Positions 36,316-43,835 of a stretch of DNA of 64,000 nucleotides are shown here, in pieces. Under the pieces are notes generated by a model. That model worked only from the letters and a program-made list of their open reading frames with translations, did no database searches and had not been told where the DNA came from. The position numbers and the translations under genes were made by a program. Origin of the DNA: Acidovorax sp. Leaf78 (GTDB taxonomy: Bacteria > Pseudomonadota > Gammaproteobacteria > Burkholderiales > Burkholderiaceae_C); assembly GCF_001422735.1 (NCBI RefSeq), contig NZ_LMLZ01000021.1, forward strand, positions 262,447-326,446, read 5' to 3'. Every line of letters begins with the position of its first letter. The first letter of the stretch is position 1.

Positions 36316-36826
36316 GGGGGGCTCCTCACCGGGCCGCGCCAGGCCCCAGGGGCGGCGGCCTGGGCAAACGGCGGCGTGGGGGCCCACCGCGCATCGTGGC
36401 ACGCAGCAGGGTGCCATGCAAGCGGTGCGACCCGAGCTTGGCGAAGGAGGATGTAAGACCTGATGCGCGCGGTGTCCGAGCGTGATTGAAACGCTCCTTT
36501 TTTAATAGCTGCTGGCGCTTTCCTGGCAAGCGGTAGAGGCATATTTTTGCCATTTTTTTTGTTCAACACGGGCCTGCGTGACTGGCGGCGTCGGCTGTGT
36601 CCTACCCGCCGGGCGGTCGGTCGCCTGTAGACGGCTGCCGCGGCAAGGCGCACAGTGCGCGGACGGTGGCCCAGCCGGCCCCCCTACATCCTTACCCCCT
36701 ACCTACCCCAACCCTGCACCATGCACGCTCTTGCCAGCCCACTGTATCCACTGATGTCGCTGCGTTCACCGTGCCCGTGCACGGAGTCTTCCACGGCGCT
36801 GATCGCCGCATCCAAGGACCGCTCCC
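36316..36826. other. 511-base gene-free region
   Basis: No convincing gene is seen. It holds one intergenic repeat (36497-36560), a long T run at its end, and an AT-poor stretch before the MgtC gene. The promoters of the oxidoreductase gene and of mgtC must both lie here. Confidence 0.5.
36497..36560 (+). repeat. Comamonadaceae GATAGCT-type intergenic repeat, copy 5
   Basis: TTTTTTAATAGCTGCTGGCG, CAAGCGGTAGAGGC, then ATATTTTTGCC and a run of eight T. Here the repeat lies upstream of both neighbouring genes, so it is not a terminator for either. Confidence 0.8.
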
Positions 36827-37339
36827 ATGGCTGATATCTGGCACGAAATCACCAGCACGGTGGCGTCCGAGTTTTCGGACGTCACCGACGTGGGCCAGGC
36901 CACACGCATCGTCGTGCGCCTGACGATGGCGGGCGTGCTGGGCGGCCTGCTCGGGTGGGAACGCGAACACGCGGGCAAGGCGGCCGGCGTGCGCACCCAC
37001 ATGCTGGTGTCGATGGGGGCGGCCCTGTTCGTGCTGGTGGCCCAGCAGGCGGGCATCGAGCCGGCCGACAACAGCCGGGTGCTGCAGGGCATCATCGCGG
37101 GCGTGGGCTTTCTGGGCGCCGGCACCATCCTCAAGGGCGATGCCGAAAGCCAGGTCAAGGGGCTGACCACGGCGGCGGGCATCTGGCTCACCGCCGCCAT
37201 CGGCGTGGCGGCCGGCCTCGGCCGCGAGACCACGGCCGTGCTGAGCACGCTGCTGGCGCTGCTGGTGCTGTGGGCCATGCCGATGCTGCACGACCGGATG
37301 GCGCGCACCTCCACACAACCCCGGCGCGAAGACGACTGA
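36827..37339 (+). CDS. MgtC/SapB-family membrane protein
   Basis: The 170-residue protein has the MgtC membrane domain with four to five hydrophobic segments: LTMAGVLGGLLGWEREHAGK, AGVRTHMLVSMGAALFVL, GIIAGVGFLGAGTI and VKGLTTAAGIWLTAAIGVAA. The charged residues in the first and third blocks are the conserved ones. It lacks the C-terminal cytoplasmic domain of Salmonella MgtC. Roles in magnesium limitation and ATP-synthase inhibition are known for MgtC only, so function here is open. Confidence 0.9.
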   Translation: MADIWHEITSTVASEFSDVTDVGQATRIVVRLTMAGVLGGLLGWEREHAGKAAGVRTHMLVSMGAALFVLVAQQAGIEPADNSRVLQGIIAGVGFLGAGTILKGDAESQVKGLTTAAGIWLTAAIGVAAGLGRETTAVLSTLLALLVLWAMPMLHDRMARTSTQPRREDD

Positions 37340-37593
37340 GCGCGCGGAACCTGCCACGCGGGCCACTGCAGCGGGCCGCGCGTGCGCTACACTTTTTGGC
37401 CCTCCTCCACACGGGCCTTCGGCATGCGCAGACAGCACGCGCATGCCACCGGCAGTCCCATGCACAGCCAACCAGCGCAGCGCGCACTCTCCCTGAGCGA
37501 CACGGCAGACATGCCACATTCCACGCGCCGCGCGCGTGGTGAACCACGGGCGCTGGATGTGCAGCCCCTCGGCAGCGACGAGGTGCTGTGCCC

Positions 37594-38538
37594 ATGAGCC
37601 AGGCCAACGACCCCGGCACGCTGCAAGCCCCTGCCACCGACAACGCCACGACCGCGGCGCAGGCCGAGGCCTCCGGCAACCTGCGCGGCATCATCGCCAT
37701 GGTGTTGGCGGTGGGGTGCTTTTCATTGATGGACGCGCTGCTCAAGACGCTGTCGGCCAGCTACCCCGCCATGCAGGTGGCGGCGCTGCGCGGCTGGGCC
37801 GCCCTGCCGCTCGTGACCCTGTACGTGCTGTGGCGCGGCGAGGTGCGCGGGCTGCTCAAGGTGCGCTGGCCGCTGCACCTGCTGCGCGGCGTGCTCAACA
37901 TCTCGATGCTGGGGCTGTTCGCCTACGCGCTCAAGGAGCTGGGCCTGGCCGAGGCCTACACGCTGTTCTTCATTGCGCCGCTGCTCATCACCGCGCTGTC
38001 GACCGTGGTGCTGCGCGAGAAGGTGCGCGCCGCGCACTGGGTGGCCATTGCGCTGGGCATGGTCGGCGTGCTGGTGGCGCTGCGGCCCAGCCAGGATGCG
38101 TTCTTCACGCTGGGGGCACTCGCAGTGCTGGGCGCTGCCTGCGGGTACGCCGTGTCGGCCATCACGGGGCGGGTGCTGACCCGCACCGACTCCAGCGCCA
38201 GCCTGGTTTTCTGGACCACCACGCTCCTGGCCCTGGGCGCGGGCGCACTGGCCTGGCCCGGCTGGGTGGGTGTGGACCGGGCGCACTGGCCGCTGGTGGC
38301 GGGCCTCGCCGTCACAGGCTTTCTGGGGCAACTGGCGATCACCGAGGCCTTCCGCCACGGGCAGGCGTCGGTGGTGGCGCCGTTCGAATACACGGCCCTG
38401 GCCTGGGGCATGGGCCTGGACTGGGTGCTGTGGCAGACGGTGCCGGGCTATTCCACGCTGCTGGGCGGCGCCATCATCATCGGCAGCGGGCTGTACCTGG
38501 TGCGGCAGGAGCGTACGCAGGCGGTGGTGCCGCCCTGA
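37594..38538 (+). CDS. EamA/DMT-family transporter
   Basis: The 314-residue protein has ten hydrophobic segments in two EamA repeats (IIAMVLAVGCFSLMDALLKT in the first, LGALAVLGAACGYAVSAITG in the second) after a polar N-terminus. It is typical of RhaT/RarD-like exporters of amino acids or metabolites. The ATG at 37594 was chosen over a GTG at 37588. An 8-bp hairpin follows the stop. The substrate is unknown. Confidence 0.87.
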   Translation: MSQANDPGTLQAPATDNATTAAQAEASGNLRGIIAMVLAVGCFSLMDALLKTLSASYPAMQVAALRGWAALPLVTLYVLWRGEVRGLLKVRWPLHLLRGVLNISMLGLFAYALKELGLAEAYTLFFIAPLLITALSTVVLREKVRAAHWVAIALGMVGVLVALRPSQDAFFTLGALAVLGAACGYAVSAITGRVLTRTDSSASLVFWTTTLLALGAGALAWPGWVGVDRAHWPLVAGLAVTGFLGQLAITEAFRHGQASVVAPFEYTALAWGMGLDWVLWQTVPGYSTLLGGAIIIGSGLYLVRQERTQAVVPP

Positions 38539-38576
38539 CCGGCCAGCCACCCCACAGCACAACGCTGGAACGCGGC

Positions 38577-38597
38577 CCGCGCCCACGCAGGGCGCGG
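38577..38597 (+). terminator. 8-bp GC stem-loop after the EamA gene
   Basis: CCGCGCCC at 38577-38584 and GGGCGCGG at 38590-38597 flank a 5-base loop, followed by TCTTA. It resembles the hairpin at 19767-19788. Confidence 0.5.
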
Positions 38598-38672
38598 TCT
38601 TACAGCCACGCAGACCGCGTCGCAGTGCAATGGGCGATCAGCACTGCGGCACGCGCCGCGCAAGGAGATCGC

Positions 38673-38900
38673 ATGACACAACACGCCACCATTGCAGGCC
38701 ACGTCACTTACACCCCGGGCGACGGAGCACCGCTCACCATCCCCAAGGGCCCTGTGGAGCTTGAGCCCGCCAAGGACAGCACCACGCTGAGCTGGACCGC
38801 CGACAACGACGCCGTCGGCTCCGCGGCCATACCGCGCGACCAGTTCAACCAGTACGTGCGCGACGGCAAGATCCGGCTGGACAAGGACGCGCAAAAGTAA
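38673..38900 (+). CDS. Small hypothetical protein
   Basis: The 75-residue protein has AAGGAG placed well before the ATG at 38673. It reads as a small beta domain: ATIAGHVTYTPGDGAPLTIP, PVELEPAKDSTTLSWTAD, then FNQYVRDGKIRLDKDAQK. No signal or membrane segment is present. I recognise it only as a short conserved protein of this bacterial group; no function can be given. A GC hairpin follows at 38943. Confidence 0.78.
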   Translation: MTQHATIAGHVTYTPGDGAPLTIPKGPVELEPAKDSTTLSWTADNDAVGSAAIPRDQFNQYVRDGKIRLDKDAQK

Positions 38901-38942
38901 GAGGCTCACCAGGGCGGGCTGCGGCAGGCCGCACTCACGCTG

Positions 38943-38968
38943 CGGCGGCGCCCCAAGGCGCGCCGCCG
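38943..38968 (+). terminator. 9-bp stem-loop followed by CTTTT
   Basis: CGGCGGCGC at 38943-38951 pairs with GCGCCGCCG at 38960-38968. A short CTTTT follows about ten bases later. It lies after the 75-residue protein gene. Confidence 0.5.
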
Positions 38969-39044
38969 TGGGCTGCTTTTCACAGCCACGGTGGTCTGCT
39001 GAAGCAGCACCAACCGCCCTTTTCAACGACTAGCCTTTGCCCCT

Positions 39045-39584
39045 ATGCCTTCAGAAAACATCCTGCGGTTCTGGTTCGAAGAACTCAGCCCAGCCCAGCA
39101 CTTCGCGCAGGACGACAAGGTCGACGACCTGATCCGCACCCGCTTTGGCGCCACGTGGGAGGCCGCGCGACTGGGAGAACTCTGGACCTGGCGCGACAGC
39201 GCCCGGGGCCGGCTGGCGGAAATCCTGGTGCTGGACCAGTTCTCGCGCAACATCCACCGCGGCTCGGCCCTGGCGTTTGCACAGGATGCCCAGGCCCTGA
39301 CGCTCGCACAGGAGCTGGTGGCCAGCCGGCGCGATGCCGAGCTGCCCGTGGAGCAGCGCGCCTTTGCGTACATGCCCTACATGCACAGCGAATCGCTCAC
39401 CATCCACGCGCAGGCCATGGCTTTGTTCAGCCAGCCGGGGCTGGAGCACAACCTGCAGTTCGAGCAGCGCCACCAGGAAATCCTGGCGCGCTTTGGCCGC
39501 TACCCGCACCGCAACGCGGCGCTGGGCCGCAATTCAACGCCCCAGGAAACCGCCTTTCTGGCGCAGCCCGGCTCGTCGTTCTAG
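39045..39584 (+). CDS. DUF924-family protein
   Basis: The 179-residue protein fits DUF924, an all-helical TPR-like fold: ILRFWFEELSPAQHFAQDD at the start, GRLAEILVLDQFSRNIHRGS and RAFAYMPYMHSESLTIHAQ. The last two blocks are the family hallmarks. The function is unknown. It is a single gene, convergent with the hydratase gene at 39639. Confidence 0.9.
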   Translation: MPSENILRFWFEELSPAQHFAQDDKVDDLIRTRFGATWEAARLGELWTWRDSARGRLAEILVLDQFSRNIHRGSALAFAQDAQALTLAQELVASRRDAELPVEQRAFAYMPYMHSESLTIHAQAMALFSQPGLEHNLQFEQRHQEILARFGRYPHRNAALGRNSTPQETAFLAQPGSSF

Positions 39585-39638
39585 GGACCGCGGCAGGGCC
39601 TGCACCAGCCAAGCCTGCGGGCCAGCTCCGGCGCGCAG

Positions 39639-40424
39639 CTACAGCTGGGCCGTGGCGCTGCCCACACCGTCGAAAGACACCACAACGCTGTCGCCCCGTT
39701 GGGCCTGCAGCAACCCCACCCAGGACCCCGTCGTCACGACCGTACCCGCAGGCACGGTCGCACCGCTGCGTGTGAGGTGGCGCAGCCACACCGGCAGCAG
39801 CCAGGCCGGATCGCCCAGCGGGTGCGTGCCCTGGCGCACCACCGGCGCCTGCGAGCCGATGCGCACCTCGCACGGCTGCGCGGCCCAGTCCCGCGCCGCG
39901 TAGGGCACCCACTCGCCGAGCACCAGCGCGCCGTGCGACTGCAGGTCGGCCAGGCGCAGCAGCGCGGGCGCGTCGCCGCCTTCCTGCCAGCGCGAATCCA
40001 CGATCTCGATCGACACGGCCATCGCATCGACCCATGGGCCCGCGGTGGCCGGCGTCATGGCCGCGGCTTGTTCGGGCGACACGGCCCGGCCCAGGCGCAG
40101 CGCGATTTCGGCCTCGATGCCCGGCGTGTGGAACCGCATGTCTGCATAGTCGGCCGGGCTGGTGCGCACGCCCGCGGGCGGCAGCGGCGCATGCGTGAGC
40201 ACCGCCTGGCGATGGGGCCCGCCGGACTTCCAGTGCTGCGCCGGGCCTGCCCGAAACCAGCCCATGCCCTGGGCCACAGCCTCCTGCGCTGCATAGGCCG
40301 CAGCCGCATCGCCCAGCGCCCCGGCCCACGGCAGGGCGATGGTGGTCTGGCCTGTTTGCCAGGCGGCGACCAGGGCGTGGGTCAATCCGCGGGTCGGGTC
40401 TTTGTCTGTCTGCATCTGATTCAT
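39639..40424 (-). CDS. 2-keto-4-pentenoate hydratase / fumarylacetoacetase-family protein
   Basis: The 261-residue protein resembles MhpD/DmpE-type hydratases: MRFHTPGIEAEIALRLGRAV with the metal-binding Glu residues, AMAVSIEIVDSRW, LADLQSHGALVLGEWV and SGATVPAGTVVTTGSWVGLL. The family adds water to 2-hydroxypenta-2,4-dienoate or decarboxylates related acids. No meta-cleavage genes are nearby, so the substrate is open. It is downstream of the Bug receptor gene, with 108 bases between. The ATG at 40424 precedes MNQMQTDKD. Confidence 0.82.
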   Translation of the reverse strand: MNQMQTDKDPTRGLTHALVAAWQTGQTTIALPWAGALGDAAAAYAAQEAVAQGMGWFRAGPAQHWKSGGPHRQAVLTHAPLPPAGVRTSPADYADMRFHTPGIEAEIALRLGRAVSPEQAAAMTPATAGPWVDAMAVSIEIVDSRWQEGGDAPALLRLADLQSHGALVLGEWVPYAARDWAAQPCEVRIGSQAPVVRQGTHPLGDPAWLLPVWLRHLTRSGATVPAGTVVTTGSWVGLLQAQRGDSVVVSFDGVGSATAQL

Positions 40425-40498
40425 CCCAGTATTTTGCAATCGCACGCAGCCTACAAAAAGCGCAGCCCGGGCCCGGGCCCGTGCCACCGTGCAAGGGC

Positions 40499-40523
40499 CC
40501 AAGGCGCGAAGCGACTCAGGGGG
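40499..40523 (-). repeat. Partial copy of the composite intergenic repeat
   Basis: Read on the minus strand it contains CCCCCTGAGTCGCTTCGCGC, the same as 31296-31315. Only this end of the element is present here. Confidence 0.7.
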
Positions 40524-40532
40524 TCACTTAAC

Positions 40533-41513
40533 TTAACTCTCCACCTTCACATTGCCATCCTTCACCACCTTGCCCCACTTGGCAATCTCGGTGGCGATGA
40601 AATCCTTGAACTTGTCGCGGGTGCCGCCGCCATCCTCGGCGCCGTAGGTGTCCATGCGCTCCTGCACATCGGGCATGGCCAGCACGGTGTTCACGTCGTG
40701 GTTGATCTTGTCCGCGATACCGGGCGCCAGCTTGCCGGGGCCGACCAGGCCATACCAGGTCGTGGCCTCGAAACCCTCGAAGCCCTGTTCCTGCATGGTG
40801 GGCACGCCCGGGTGCCCCTTGGCGCGCTTGGTGCGCGTCTGCGCCACGGCCGCCACCTTGCCGCTTTTGACATGCGGCGTGGCCGAGGTCATGGTTTCAA
40901 AGCAATACTGGATCTGGTTGCCCATCAGGTCGGCCAGCGCGGGGCCGCTGCCCTTGTAGGGCACGTGCAAGGCATCCACACCCGCCTGCAGCTTGAACAT
41001 CTCCAGCGCCAGGTGCTGCGCAGAGCCCGGGCCTGCGGAGCCAAAGGTCACCTTGCCCGGGTTGGCCTTGCACAGGGCCACGAGTTCCTTCACCGTGAGC
41101 GCTTTTTGCGCAGGGCCCGCGATCAGCAGGTTGGGCGTTACACCCACCATCACGATGGGCACGAAGTCCTTTTGCGGGTCGTAGCGCAGCTTGGGCTGCA
41201 GGCTGGGCGCGAGCGCATGGCTGTTGATGTGCGCCATCAGCAGCGTGCTGCCATCGCTGGGCTGCTGCGCCACGTACTCGGCCGCCAGCACGCCGGCCAC
41301 ACCCGCCTTGTTCTCCACGATGACCGACTGCTTCCACAAGGTCGACAACTTGACCGCCACCACCCGCGCCAGCGCATCGGTGCCGCCGCCGGGCGGAAAG
41401 CCCACCACGATGCGCACCGGGCCGGTGGGCCACTCCTGCGCAAACAGGCGCGGGGCGCCGAGCGAGGCCGCCGCCGCGCCAGCGGACTGGATCAGGGAAC
41501 GTCTTTTCATCAT
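40533..41513 (-). CDS. Bug-family (TctC-like) periplasmic receptor
   Basis: The 326-residue protein has a twin-arginine-like signal (MMKRRSLIQSAGAAAASLGA) and the Bug fold: VRIVVGFPPGGGTDALARVV, AAEYVAQQPSDGSTLLMAHI and KVTFGSAGPGSAQHLALEM. Bug proteins bind organic acids for tripartite tricarboxylate transport, but no TctA or TctB gene is nearby. Many Burkholderiales carry hundreds of such orphans. It lies between the aminotransferase and hydratase genes on the same strand, so a carboxylic acid ligand is likely. AAGGAG lies 7 bases before 41513. Confidence 0.9.
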   Translation of the reverse strand: MMKRRSLIQSAGAAAASLGAPRLFAQEWPTGPVRIVVGFPPGGGTDALARVVAVKLSTLWKQSVIVENKAGVAGVLAAEYVAQQPSDGSTLLMAHINSHALAPSLQPKLRYDPQKDFVPIVMVGVTPNLLIAGPAQKALTVKELVALCKANPGKVTFGSAGPGSAQHLALEMFKLQAGVDALHVPYKGSGPALADLMGNQIQYCFETMTSATPHVKSGKVAAVAQTRTKRAKGHPGVPTMQEQGFEGFEATTWYGLVGPGKLAPGIADKINHDVNTVLAMPDVQERMDTYGAEDGGGTRDKFKDFIATEIAKWGKVVKDGNVKVES

Positions 41514-41763
41514 CGCTTGTCTCCTTCGTGGGCCCTGGTCGGTGCGGGCCGGGTTGAATGAACTCAGCAAAGCCAAGGCCCCTGCGGCGCGCGTGCAGTG
41601 CACGGCGGGCGGTGGGGACTGGAAAACACGGGATCGGTCGATGCGCTGCGGCCTCGGCAGACCGCCAGCGGGAGCGGAAAAATGCGCACATTCAGCAGCC
41701 GGCACCTCCCGCAGGCGCCGGCCGGTCCATCTGTCAGAACACGGCTGAACGAAAGCCGCAGGC

Positions 41764-43005
41764 TCAGGCCGCCTTCTTCAACGCTGCGGGCGCCGCATGG
41801 CTGGCGAAGTAGTCCATGCTGGCCTGCACGCCGCTGCCGGCCAAGGCCACGCCCGAGAGCTTGAGCCCCATCTCCACGCCCGCCACCATGGCGATCAGCG
41901 TGAGGTCGTTGCTGTCGCCCAGGTGCCCCATGCGGAACATGCGCCCCTTGAGCTTGCCCAGGCCCGTGCCCAACGACAAATCGAACCGCTGGTGGATGAG
42001 CCGGCGCAGGGCATCGGCATCCACGCCCTCGGGCGTGATCACACCGGTGAGCACGGGCGAATACACCGCCGGGTCGGCGCACTGGATGGGCAGGCCCCAG
42101 GCGTTGACTGCGGCGCGCACGCCCGCACCCCAGCGCTGGTGGCGCGCAAAGACGTTCGGGAGGCCCTCGGCCAGCAGCATGTCCAGCGCCTCGGACAGGC
42201 CGTACAGCAGGTTGGTGTTGGGCGTGTACGGCCAGTAGCCGTCCTTGTTCATCTCCACGATCTCGTCCCAGGCCCAGAAGGCACGGGGCAACGTGGCCTT
42301 CTTCGAGGCTTCGAGCGCGCGCGGCGACAGCGCGTTGAAGCTGATGCCTGGCGGCAGCATCAGGCCCTTTTGCGACCCGCTGATGGTCACGTCCACGCCC
42401 CACTCGTCGTGGCGGAAGTCGGCGCTGGCCAGGCCCGAGATGCTGTCCACCATCAGCAGCGCAGGGTGGCCTGCCGCGTCGATGGCCTTGCGCACCGACG
42501 CGATGTCGGAGGTCACGCCCGTGGAGGTCTCGTTGTGCACCACGCACACTGCGCGGATTGTGCGCTCGGTGTCCTTGCGCAGGCGGGCCTCGATCAGGTC
42601 GGCCTGCACGCCCCGGCGCCAGCCGCCGGCCAGAGGCAGGTGCTCGTCCTTGCCCTCCCAGGCCAGGAACTCGGTGGAGATGCCCAGGCGCGTGGCCATC
42701 TTCTGCCACAGCGAGGCGAAGTGCCCGGTCTCGAACATCAGCACGTGGTCGCCAGCGCTCAGGGTGTTGCACAGGGCTGCCTCCCACGCGCCGGTGCCCG
42801 ATGCGGGGTAGATCGCCACCGGGTGCCGGGTCTGGAAAATCTTCTGGATGCCCGAGAGCACCTTGAGCCCCAGGCCACCGAACTCGGGCCCCCGGTGGTC
42901 GATGGTGGGCAGGCTCATCGCCCGCAGAATGCGGTCTGGGACCGGGCTCGGGCCCGGGATCTGCAGGAAGTGGCGGCCCGTAGGGTGAAAGTCGAGTTGC
43001 AGCAT
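41764..43005 (-). CDS. Class V aminotransferase, serine-glyoxylate / alanine-glyoxylate type
   Basis: The 413-residue PLP enzyme has FLQIPGPSPVPDRILRAMS at the start, VAIYPASGTGAWEAALCNTL, DSISGLASADF and the PLP lysine in ISGSQKGLMLPPG (Lys213). It matches SgaA of the serine cycle, which moves the amino group of serine to glyoxylate, giving hydroxypyruvate and glycine. It is divergent from the GntR/FAD-oxidase operon and shares its palindromes, so a link to glycolate or 2-hydroxy-acid oxidation is likely. Confidence 0.9.
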   Translation of the reverse strand: MLQLDFHPTGRHFLQIPGPSPVPDRILRAMSLPTIDHRGPEFGGLGLKVLSGIQKIFQTRHPVAIYPASGTGAWEAALCNTLSAGDHVLMFETGHFASLWQKMATRLGISTEFLAWEGKDEHLPLAGGWRRGVQADLIEARLRKDTERTIRAVCVVHNETSTGVTSDIASVRKAIDAAGHPALLMVDSISGLASADFRHDEWGVDVTISGSQKGLMLPPGISFNALSPRALEASKKATLPRAFWAWDEIVEMNKDGYWPYTPNTNLLYGLSEALDMLLAEGLPNVFARHQRWGAGVRAAVNAWGLPIQCADPAVYSPVLTGVITPEGVDADALRRLIHQRFDLSLGTGLGKLKGRMFRMGHLGDSNDLTLIAMVAGVEMGLKLSGVALAGSGVQASMDYFASHAAPAALKKAA

Positions 43006-43027
43006 GGAGCGTCCTTTCTTTTTTCAG

Positions 43028-43108
43028 TTTTGCATGCAAAAACTGCTATTGCATGCGGGTATACCCCCAAATCAACAGGATTGTTCGGGTAATTTTTTGC
43101 ATGCAAAA
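43028..43108. promoter_or_regulatory. GCATGC-centred operators between the aminotransferase and GntR genes
   Basis: TTTTGCATGCAAAA occurs perfectly at 43028-43041 and 43095-43108 (centres 67 bases apart). A weaker TTGCATGCGG is at 43049-43058, with its core GCATGC centred 19 bases from the first. They flank the shared promoter region. The FCD-type GntR protein encoded next is the expected ligand. Confidence 0.75.
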
Positions 43109-43128
43109 TTCAAATCAACAATCACACC

Positions 43129-43824
43129 ATGGCTGAAATCATTGAAATCTCCCGCCTCGCGCTGCATGACCAGGTCGCCGCGCGCCTGCGCACCATGCTG
43201 GTGGAGGGCCACATTGCGCCCGGTGCCAAGCTCAACGAGCGCGAGCTGAGCGAGCAGCTGCGCGTGTCGCGCACCCCGCTGCGCGAGGCCATCAAGCTGC
43301 TGGGCGCCGAAGGCCTGGTGGACCTGCTGCCCAACCGCGGCGCGGTGGCGGTCAAGCTGACCGAAGCCGACGTGGTCAACACCTTCGAGGTGCTGGCCAC
43401 GCTCGAAGGCATGTCGGGCGAGCTCGCGGCCCAGCGCATCGGCGACGCCGAGCTGGCCGAGCTGCGTGCCCTGCACTACGAAATGATGGCCTGCTTCGCG
43501 CGGCGCGACCTGTCGGGCTACTACCGCATCAACGCCAGCATCCACACCGCCATCAACGAGGCGGCGAACAACCCGGTGCTCACGGCCACCTACCGCTCCA
43601 TCAACGCCCGCGTGCAGTCGCTGCGCTTTCGCACCAACCAGAACGAGGCCAAGTGGAAGCTGGCCGTGGCCGAGCACGAACAGATGATCGAAGCCCTGGC
43701 CGCGCACGACGCCGAGGCCATGCGCCGCGTGCTGGTGGCTCATGTGCAGCGCAAGCGCGACACCGTGCTGGAGCTGCTGCGCGCAGGCGAGATCTATCCA
43801 TTGAGACGCCAAGCCCCCACCTAG
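43129..43824 (+). CDS. GntR-family regulator, FCD subgroup
   Basis: The 231-residue protein has an N-terminal winged helix (LALHDQVAARLRTMLVEGHI, LNERELSEQLRVSRTPLREA) and an all-helical FCD ligand domain with metal-binding His and Asp (NASIHTAINEAANNP, VAEHEQMIEALAAHD). FCD regulators often sense organic acids such as glycolate or lactate. The gene starts 20 bases after the second palindrome and its stop is 11 bases from the FAD-oxidase start, so the two form an operon that it probably controls. Confidence 0.92.
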   Translation: MAEIIEISRLALHDQVAARLRTMLVEGHIAPGAKLNERELSEQLRVSRTPLREAIKLLGAEGLVDLLPNRGAVAVKLTEADVVNTFEVLATLEGMSGELAAQRIGDAELAELRALHYEMMACFARRDLSGYYRINASIHTAINEAANNPVLTATYRSINARVQSLRFRTNQNEAKWKLAVAEHEQMIEALAAHDAEAMRRVLVAHVQRKRDTVLELLRAGEIYPLRRQAPT

Positions 43825-43835
43825 GACCCCACTCC

